Positions 12,251-20,686 of a stretch of DNA of 64,000 nt are shown one piece after another (positions within the stretch are counted from its first letter, which is position 1; each line of letters starts with the position of its first letter). This DNA is from Dimorphilus gyrociliatus (taxonomy: Eukaryota; Annelida; Polychaeta; Dinophilidae), in contig CAJFCJ010000020.1 in the NCBI GenBank assembly GCA_904063045.1, positions 302,916-366,915 on the forward strand, in the 5' to 3' direction. Both the position numbers and the translations under genes were made by a program. Below the pieces are notes generated by a model. That model worked only from the letters and a program-made list of their open reading frames with translations, had not been told where the DNA came from and made no database searches.

Positions 12251-12756
12251 ATGAAATCATTAATATTTGTTGGCATTTGTTTGGCAGCCTTTGGTAAACT
12301 TTAAATCATTTATGAAAAAAAGTTGCACGTTATTTTCTCAATATTAATAAAGATTCTTTCAGTGGCCTTGTCCAGCTGCCAGAGGGGTGATGTTGGAAGA
12401 ATGGGACCAACTGGTGCAACTGGTGAACCTGGTCGACCTGGTCGGGGCGATACAGGTAGTACTGGAAACACTGGACCATCGTACAGAGGTCCAAAAGGAC
12501 TTGATGGCAGACAAGGTGCAACAGGACCACAAGGAATGCCAGGACCAGTAGGACAAAGAGGCTCACCAGGTGAAACACTTAGCGGCAGTAGTTCTTTCGC
12601 TTGGACTCCAGAGCGAGGTATGAATGAAAGTGTAAATTTTAAAAATAAAAAAGTTAAAATATAATATTTGTTTTGGAAGGTTATGGTGTAAAACCTGGAT
12701 CACAAGGAGTTGGATGTTTCCTTCAATGCCTGAAAAATGATTGTGATTTATTGTAA
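12251..12756 (+). CDS. Mini-collagen 4 (near-identical twin of copy 2)
   Basis: Exons 12251-12293, 12363-12617 and 12680-12756; 124 aa. The protein differs from copy 2 only at residue 5 (Leu for Phe). Both introns and all exon sequence after that codon are identical, while the sequence diverges right after the TAA and before the ATG. Domain plan as copy 2: signal peptide, SSCQRG start, interrupted Gly-X-Y helix of about 20 triplets, Ser-rich linker, tail CFLQCLKNDCDLL. An assembly duplication is unlikely because the flanks differ. Recent gene conversion is the simplest explanation. Confidence 0.85.
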
Positions 12757-13585
12757 TTCAAGTGTTGGAAAAATAAAAGTCGAAAAACGAAACCCAAAGT
12801 TAATTTGGAAATATGAAGAAAAACTCTACAGCATGATGTTTCATACTCTATTCTTTTTTTATTTACATATTTGTATTGAATATATTTTGTCTTGAATAAA
12901 CAAAATTCTAAACAAAATTACAAACTTTGACTAGTTTTGATAGTTATTAAATAAAGTACTGTTGCCAAAGCAAATTTATAGAGTATGAAAATTTTTTCGT
13001 TCATATTAGAAATCAGAAAAAGCCTTTTAATACAATTTTCAACATTTTAAAACGATTTTTGCTTATATTGTTTACTATTCTGACAAGTAAGAAGAAAATA
13101 CACCCTAAAGTTAGACTTTATCACCATTGGCAAAAAGTCTATTTGTAATATACTATTAGGAGTAACGTCTAAGAAAATTTATGTAGATAACCCTACATTT
13201 TTGTTAAATGTTGGAATTTGTTGGAAGTTTTCATGAGTTATAAATTAATTTAATTTTAAAAAGCAAAAATTATGGTTAAATCCTGAAGTTTGTAATATAT
13301 CTAATGTAACGAGTGATACTGTTGCTAATTGCCTCTGTATAGTTATTCTTTAAACCCTTTAAAAGAAACTTAAAAAATTGTTTTGTAATATAGATATTGT
13401 ATTTTTTCAGATATGAAATAAATAAACCTAACGAATATGTTAATTTATTGCATTAAATATTATCTGTAAATAATGATGTTATAAAAGACTGAAACATTTA
13501 CTTTAAAAATAATATTCAAAGCAAAATGAGATTGAGGTTTAATGTAGGTAAATCAACAACGCCGATTGTTATAGAAAAGGTCGAA

Positions 13586-13663
13586 TCGTGAGCGATAAAT
13601 ATATGCTGAACGAGTTCGTGAGTTGGAACTGGGTTAAAATTTGCATATTATCGAAATATAAAG
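13586..13663 (+). promoter_or_regulatory. Paired TCGTGA promoter of mini-collagen 5
   Basis: TCGTGA at 13586 and 13616 (30 bp), TATA ATATAAAG at 13656-13663, ATG 117 bp after the second box. Confidence 0.75.
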
Positions 13664-13732
13664 AATTGAAATAAACTTTTAGCCTCATACTTCAGTGTGT
13701 TTAGCAGGAGAGAACCTCAAGTATAATTCACC

Positions 13733-14140
13733 ATGAATTCTGTACTTCTCTTTTGTTTCTTAGGTTTTATCCTTTGTAAGTAATACTTCTATTTTTTTAT
13801 TTATTACTTCTATATTTAATCAATTACAGTTGCCGGCTCAAATTGTCAAAAAGGCTATACCGGTGATACTGGACCAGAAGGACCTACTGGAGCGACTGGA
13901 GCAAGAGGACATGGTAGTACAGGCGCCACCGGATTAAATGGAAGACCGGGATATGGTAGAATGGGCGGAACTGGATATACTGGTTACACCGGAGATCGTG
14001 GAGATTCTGGCATTTTAGGACCAAAAGGCTTCAAAGGAGCTCCAGGATATGCGTCAAACAGCCAAGGTTACGGTTCTGTAGATTCTACCAGATTTGGGTG
14101 TGTTTTGTCCTGCATGGATGAACCATGTGGAATTGCTTAA
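13733..14140 (+). CDS. Mini-collagen 5
   Basis: Exons 13733-13775 (43 nt) and 13830-14140; 117 aa. Signal peptide MNSVLLFCFLGFIL, mature start GSNCQKG. It has about 21 Gly-X-Y triplets rich in Thr, Tyr and Asp, with single-residue breaks Gly-His-Gly and Gly-Tyr-Gly; the first sits at the same place as the Gly-Trp-Gly of copy 1. The Ser/Gly linker leads to RFGCVLSCMDEPCGIA, the family Cys spacing with Ala at the very end. AATAAA at 14245. It is a diverged member with its own 3' flank and no recent conversion partner in the window. Confidence 0.85.
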
Positions 14141-15145
14141 AGAAAATGAAAACAAACTATTCAAGGCAAAATATATTTGTAAAATTCTTACCTAATCTTA
14201 TTTCTAAAATTCTTTCTTTTATGTTACCAAATACAAAATTTAAAAATAAACATTTTTAAAACTTAGTTCATTTATATTCATCCTAATACAAAACACTGTA
14301 ATAAACTCCCATCTAGATTACTTAAGAAACATCCATCAATTGTAGAATGCCGATGTAAACTTAATTATTATTAAGACTATCATAAATTGTAAATTTAGGC
14401 AAATTCCATCTTTATAAGGCATATTATGAAAAAAGAGTAAAAATGATACACTTCATGACATACAAAAATGCCCAAAAAATACTTTAAATAAAAAGTTCTA
14501 AAAGCGACTGACTACCTGATTTAAACTTTGCTCCTTTTACATGATGTAAATAGTCCATGATCTTATATAATATTAGAAAATTTTACTTCAGCATTCTATA
14601 GTTCACATAGTGTTTCAATATAATTAATAAGAGCAACTTTTTCAGAAGTTAATCAAATTTTAGATAAATAAAAGTAGATGCGCATCTTCGATTAAATTAT
14701 AACTAATAAATAATGCACTAAACTAATTAATTAGATGTAGAAAATAGACAAAAAAATTGTCGAATATTCAATATAAATGATTTTTAGGATAAACGGAGAG
14801 TTGGGAATATCTTTTTTCAACCGAAAGTTGAAAAATCGTGACAAAATCCTAATACAATAGAAAGGAAAATCGATTGTAATACGTCGTGTTATGCAAAAGG
14901 TATATTAGTACAAGTATTTAATACTTTAATAAACTTTTCAAAGTTTTTATGAACAATTTAAAGATTCTATTCGTATAATAACTCTTAAGGTATGAAGAAA
15001 ATGCTTTTAGTCGTGAAAAGTAGTATAATCAAAGTCCTAGCTTCGTTGTCACTATTTATTCATTAAACATCCAAAACGGATGTGGCAAAAGGTAAAAGTT
15101 TTCAAGAAAATAAAAGACCATAGGAAAGATTTTTTAGGATCTCGG

Positions 15146-15223
15146 TCGTGAGGAGAGAGGGAAATATTGCATGTAATCGTGATATCCTGAGTAGGCTAAA
15201 ACTCTCACATATCGTTATAAAAG
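15146..15223 (+). promoter_or_regulatory. Paired TCGTGA promoter of mini-collagen 6
   Basis: TCGTGA at 15146 and 15177 (31 bp), TAGGC at 15192, TATA GTTATAAAAG at 15214-15223, ATG 125 bp after the second box. A degenerate pair (15011 TCGTGA, 15043 TCGTTG) lies just upstream. Confidence 0.75.
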
Positions 15224-15301
15224 CTGAGAAGATTGTCCATTTCTCTTATACTTTTCGAGGTTTTCCAATAAGCTACAAGATAGTACTTCAGTAGAAAAAT
15301 T

Positions 15302-15670
15302 ATGAATTCTCTTTTAATTGTTTGTATCATCGCTTTGGCATTGTGTAAGTAGATTTATTCTATATTATTACAATTATAAATCATTAATTATTGTACTTTT
15401 ATTTTTTTAGTTGCCTGTGCTTCCTGTCAGGAAGGTCGAACTGGAGCAACTGGTGCAACAGGCTGGGGAAGAACGGGAGGAACGGGAGCAATGGGTTTTA
15501 CTGGTATGACCGGTGCGCCCGGACCAGCCGGTCCACGCGGTCCACCCGGTCCACCCGGTCGAGGAGGAAATGGCGGATTTGGAGGTAATGTGGACAGCAG
15601 TGGAAAACTCGACCATGGAAAACTAACCTGTTTCTTGAGCTGTTTGAATGAGAAATGTGGAATTCTATAA
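15302..15670 (+). CDS. Mini-collagen 6
   Basis: Exons 15302-15344 (43 nt) and 15411-15670; 100 aa. Signal peptide MNSLLIVCIIALAL, mature start ASCQEG. The first half (GATGATGWGRTGGTG) equals copy 7; the middle (GFTGMTGAPGPAG) matches copy 1; the end (GNVDSSGKLDHGK, tail LTCFLSCLNEKCGIL) and about 170 bp of 3' flank match copy 3. This patchwork suggests repeated conversion or unequal crossing-over in the array. Confidence 0.85.
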
Positions 15671-16472
15671 AATGAACAAAATGAACTTTTTCAAGAAAAA
15701 ATATATTCGTCAATGATATTTTCAATCTTTCGATAATTACTATGATTGTTACTTTTATAAAAATACATTTTAATGAACTGAAATGTAAAATATCTCTATT
15801 TTATGGTATATACATTAAACGGATGTTATACAGTCTATAAATTCATAGTACATTTTGCACTCGGTGAAAATTTAAACAATATATAACTTGAATTAAATTA
15901 CAAAGAATATGCCAAATATCATAGCATGGCGAATCTTGTAATTGAAAATACTGAGAACTTGTAAATTTCAAAATGTTCCAAATCCTAAATCTCTTTTTAG
16001 CTAGTAGTATAGCATATATTCATATTTTTGAAGACTAGTAAACGACAATTGCTATTTAGGTTACTTTACATCATTCAATATACAGTCCTCTATTTTGTGT
16101 GGTGAAAATTCGTGACTTTCCAAAAGAGTAAACAACATGTGGCTAAACATTTTAGAATATTATTATCATTGAAAAATATTTCAAAATTTAAGCATTCAAA
16201 AATATTTCTGTTAGTGCTAAAATATAAATATTTAGCATCTGTTATTAGGTGCAGAATACATAAATAAATCTATTAGATCTTTTACTCTAATCTGCCTTTT
16301 GTTTTAAGCAATTATTAACGATTGAAAAGTGCAAAGTTATTTTTTTTCAAAATTAAGCAAAACTATTTGAAATTGGGAATCATTTCATTGTCTAACTTCT
16401 AAGATACAAAATGAAATAAGAAAATTGTATTAAAATATTTCCGATTTAAACAGTCTGAGGTTAAGGGCACAG

Positions 16473-16553
16473 TCGTGAGAGAAGAGACTTTTTCGCACAG
16501 CGAAATTCGTGATATTTCATATAGGCCTATATTCCTCTTTTTTAGTATAAAAC
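16473..16553 (+). promoter_or_regulatory. Paired TCGTGA promoter of mini-collagen 7
   Basis: TCGTGA at 16473 and 16507 (34 bp), TAGGCC at 16522, TATA AGTATAAAAC at 16544-16553, ATG 110 bp after the second box. Confidence 0.75.
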
Positions 16554-16616
16554 CTAAAAGGATTGGCAATTTCCCTCATACTTTTCAGAATTTTTACCAA
16601 GTTAAGTAGAAAAGTT

Positions 16617-16994
16617 ATGAATTCTCTTTCAATTGTTTGTATCGTCGCTTTGGCATTGTGTAAGTAGATTTATTCTATATTTTTACAATTATAAATCATT
16701 AATTATTGTACTTTTATTTTTTTAGTTGCCTGTGCTTCCTGTCAGGAAGGTCGAACTGGAGCAACTGGTGCAACAGGCTGGGGAAGAACGGGAGGAACGG
16801 GAGCAACTGGTCCAATTGGTGTTGCTGGTATGCCCGGTGCGCCCGGACCAGCCGGTCCACGCGGTCCACCCGGTCCACCCGGTCGAGGAGGAAATGGCGG
16901 ATTTGGAGGTAATGTGGACAGCAGTGGAAAACTCGACCATGGAAAACTAACCTGTTTCTTGAGCTGTTTGAATGAGAAATGCGGCATCCTATAG
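16617..16994 (+). CDS. Mini-collagen 7
   Basis: Exons 16617-16659 (43 nt) and 16726-16994; 103 aa. Signal peptide as copy 1. The mature protein has CQEG, a Thr-rich Gly-X-Y start with the Gly-Trp-Gly break, one extra triplet relative to copy 6 and a different centre (GPIGVAGMPGAPG), then the Pro/Arg-rich block and tail LTCFLSCLNEKCGIL. Its intron differs from that of copy 6 at a single position or so. AATAAA at 17070; the 3' flank is unlike copies 3 and 6. Confidence 0.85.
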
Positions 16995-17693
16995 AGAAAA
17001 GACATTAAAAACATTACAACGTTTTAAATATATTTACAATAATTAATGTGAAAATATTCATAAATCAGTAATAAATACAAAATCTTTACAAAAGATAACT
17101 TTCATTTTTGAAATGTTTTAAAGAAAACTGGTAGATTAATGAAATTTAAAAAAAAGATTAAACAATACATATTAGTTATAGTAAAGTAAAATTGTAATAT
17201 AACATATTAGAGATTTTACTCTAAATAATTCACTTTTAGAAATTTAGAAAGAGTAAATGATTGTTCATTCTTTTTAAAAGAATATTCAATTTTTTAATGT
17301 TTCATTTATTAAACACTACTTAATCAGTCTGTTTTTATCATTAGAAATAATGAGATACAACATTTTAATCGAATTTAACAATGATATATAAAATTAGTAT
17401 ATTTAAAATAAAAGTAACCAGTAATTACATGTTTTAGTAAAAATACGATATATGGAAATTTTATAGCTTAATTGAAGCTATCTTATGCTTTTGGTTTGTT
17501 TTTCGGAATAAGATGATATTTCTAAAAGAACTTTCTTCTTTATTTCATCTAATTCTGTCCTGGCTATGTTTCAAATTGACATATAATCTAATTTTTGTAT
17601 TTCCATTAAAACAATTATAATTTATATTATCAATAAAAGTGTACTTTGATGAAGTTCAAGTTTTGAAAAAATTTTCAGATTTCTACCATATAG

Positions 17694-17773
17694 TCGTGAT
17701 TGAAAATATTGTTGTGCAGTATAGAGTTCGTGATATTACTTGTAGGCCTATGTTCATATTCTTATTTATAAAG
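17694..17773 (+). promoter_or_regulatory. Paired TCGTGA promoter of mini-collagen 8
   Basis: TCGTGA at 17694 and 17728 (34 bp), TAGGCC at 17743, TATA TTTATAAAG at 17765-17773, ATG 111 bp after the second box. Confidence 0.75.
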
Positions 17774-17838
17774 GCTTGAAATACGCCAGAGTGCTTATTT
17801 CTATCACAATATTCAAGTGAAAATCTTCGAAAAAAGTT

Positions 17839-18242
17839 ATGAATTTTCTCCCAATTATCTGTATCATTGCTTTGGCTCTTCGTAAGTAGACTAGCTTATA
17901 TGACAAAAATATTATATTTCAACTAGCATTTCTAAAATTCCAGTAACAGTTGCCAATTGCCAAAAAGGTTGGCCTGGGCCTACAGGTCCCACTGGAGCGA
18001 CTGGAAATACTGGAGAAGGCAGAACAGGTGCAACCGGAGCAACAGGGGCGACAGGACAAGGCATACCCGGTGACAATGGAAACATAGGACGTAAAGGAGA
18101 AAAAGGTTTTCGCGGTGCCACAGGACCTCGAGGACCAAGAGGTTTGCCAGGCGGATTCAATGAAGCAAACCAAAGTCCAGCAGATTCCGGGAGACTCTCT
18201 TGTTTCGTAGCCTGTTCGAGACAAGAGTGCGGTCTCTTTTAA
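17839..18242 (+). CDS. Mini-collagen 8
   Basis: Exons 17839-17881 (43 nt) and 17944-18242; 113 aa. Two in-frame acceptors six bases apart (CAG at 17941-17943, CAG at 17947-17949) would give LTVANCQ or LANCQ at the start of the mature chain; the upstream one is used here. It has about 20 Gly-X-Y triplets with Gly-Glu-Gly and Gly-Gln-Gly breaks and a charged [10 protein letters not shown] stretch, which differs from the Pro-rich centres of the other copies. The tail [16 protein letters not shown] keeps C-x3-C-x4-C. It is a diverged member, but the promoter layout is unchanged. Confidence 0.85.
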
Positions 18243-20140
18243 AGAAAATCAGCAAAAACTATTCAAGACAAATTATATTCATGAATTATATTTTATAATT
18301 AAAATTTTCCTTTTCTTTCAAATAATAAAATAAATAAACACGTAATCTTATTAGTTGAAATTATCTAGTTCCTATTGAGTTTACTAAAGATTTATAGTAA
18401 AATTTTAAAGACGATAAATTTCTTTTAAGTTTCTTTTGAATTATAGAAAAGTTATTAACAAAATTCTTAATTAATGAAAAATCTTTGAGAATATCTTGGA
18501 AGAAATTCATATGGTAATTTATACTGAGAGAATGCATAGCATGTTTAAACAATAATGACTTTCTATTTGTTAATTATAAAAAAGAAATCTTAGTATTTGT
18601 CTAGTTTATTTTATTTTATTTCAAAAGTCTTATATGCATATTTAAAAGTAAAATTGACAACTTTAAACATAAAATTTTCCCAAAAAATAACAAAACCTTA
18701 CAGTGCAATTAGTTCAAGGTTATCCAGTTTGGAAACCGAATAGGCCATAAAATGATTCGTGACGAGTTGGATAGTTTAAAAATAAGTAAAGAGGATAGGA
18801 GAGAAAGACATACATTTACACAAAATTCATATTGGAGTTATAATACATAGTTTCAAGATTAATCTTGAATATATATTCTATGAACAAAGGAAAAAATCAG
18901 TTTTGTTTGAAACAGCAAATTCCTTTAGCAAAGAACTTTATATTTTATAAACGTTTCTTTGTTTTTCATACGAGGAGAGGTATTTCTATTATTACATCTA
19001 TATTATAGACTATTGCTGTATTGTTTATTTTTCTTTGTTTAAATAATACTTTGCATAGTAATGAAAGGATTTGAGATATGTTTTTAAAACTTGAATCAAA
19101 GTTAAATACTTCATATTTTTTCTGCTAAATAATAATTGCAATTTGATATGAAGGTATATATGGTAACCTACTTTTTTTATATAATTAAAGTGTTTAATAA
19201 ATAATAATCTTCATTTTGAATAATTATATCTTTTTAATACACATTTTGTATGTAATGAATAAGATAAAATATACACTAATCATAGTTATATTAATTTCAA
19301 TTGTTCATTGGTAAAATATTCGTGACTTTAAATATAGGCAAAACTTTTAAAACAGCTTTTTTTCAAGGGTTAACTCGATCAATAATCTATTGCCGTTTCC
19401 TCATAATTTAATACAGCGAGAAGAGATTTTCATATGTTCAATTACTATATTCCTTTAATTGATATCTTACTTTCAAGTTGTAAATTAACCAATAATAAAC
19501 TAATAAAAAGTATAATATGGTTACAAATTTTGATACTGAGAATCAACTTCCCCTATGGAATAAATCCTTAATCCATAATTAAGGAGAAATAACTTTAATT
19601 GAATGAAAAGATAGAATAATCAATTAGAAGCATAGGGTATACATTATTTTAAATTACTCTTTCATTTAAATAATTCTTTATCATTTTGAAATAAAAGAAC
19701 AATACAAGTTTAAGAAAAAACGTTACCAAAGCTAAATTGAAGTACTTCAATTATTGAACTTTTGAACTTATTCATAAGTGATGCGTGATAGAGTCTGAAA
19801 AATTTGGACAAGAATTAATGCAATCCGACCACAACGTATTTAAAAATTTTGAATAGCAAGTATTTAAAGTGTACAAACTAGAGAAAAAGTATAAATTACG
19901 CAATATTTATAATTTATTCGCTAATATAGATGGAAAGATAACGATAATTTCAATTTATATTTTTTTAACACAACGTGCTTCGGAAAATATGAAATTTTTA
20001 ATATTTAGAAGTATTAGACCTATAGAAGATGCCTTATGAAAATTATACAATCAATGTACACAAACAGCAAACAGTTGCCTTAGGTAATTAATGAAAACAA
20101 ATATTGATCAATAGGTTTTTTTCAAATGGAAAGCCTGTTG
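18243..20140. other. Intergenic gap inside the cluster with single TCGTGA boxes
   Basis: No coding region is seen. Single TTCGTGAC boxes occur at 18757 (TAGGCC just before it) and 19320 (TATAGGC just after it), possibly relics of promoters of lost copies. Confidence 0.4.
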
Positions 20141-20224
20141 TCGTGAGCAAAACATATCAAAAAATATAATTCGTGACACTATATAGGCTTCTGGTGTGTT
20201 TACAATACTTTTAAAGTATAAATT
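20141..20224 (+). promoter_or_regulatory. Paired TCGTGA promoter of family member 9
   Basis: TCGTGA at 20141 and 20171 (30 bp), TAGGCT at 20184, TATA AGTATAAATT at 20215-20224, ATG 117 bp after the second box. Confidence 0.75.
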
Positions 20225-20287
20225 TTTAGGTCAGTTGCTTAATATCTAGTTTTTCTCCACCAAAAGTACATCGGAGCAAAAATAAGA

Positions 20288-20686
20288 ATGAAATCGTTGG
20301 CAATAATTCTTGTCTGCACTTTTATAATTTGTCAGTATTGTTAAAGTATCTTATTAAACAGCTTATTAACATTATTTTGAACTTTTCTTCAGATGTAAAC
20401 TGTCAAAACAATCCAGCACCTGGTAACTTATAATCAGTTTCTTTTAATATTTGTGAAAGTAGTTTTTTCTTTCTCTCAGACCAAACTTATGGATCACAAC
20501 AACAAACTGGACCCAATCACAATACTTGTAACTTACAAGCAAGTATGGCATATGGACCAGGTAATAATATATCTAAGACAAGAAACTTGAAATATTTAAT
20601 CTTTAATATTTTTTCCAGCCAAACTTAATCGTGATAGATTATCCCAATTTTTGAGATGCATAAATGTGAGATGTGGAATGCTTTGA
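20288..20686 (+). CDS. Collagen-less member 9 of the mini-collagen family
   Basis: Four exons: 20288-20330 (43 nt), 20393-20422, 20480-20560 and 20619-20686; 73 aa. Every exon junction is phase 1, as in the other members. Signal peptide MKSLAIILVCTFII, then VNCQN as in the family, but a short Gln/Asn/Pro-rich stretch (DQTYGSQQQTGPNHN) replaces the Gly-X-Y helix. The tail RLSQFLRCINVRCGML aligns with the family tail, with Gln in place of the first Cys; there is another Cys at NTCNLQ. Promoter, exon-1 size and tail identify it as a relative that lost, or never gained, the collagen repeat. It is too short and split for an ORF scan to find. Confidence 0.75.

Noticed and set aside
8434-18224. Many open frames on both strands overlapping the mini-collagen genes
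   Set aside because: Gly-X-Y repeats rich in GGN/CCN codons stay open in other frames; these lack starts, splice sites or family features and are shadows of the real exons.
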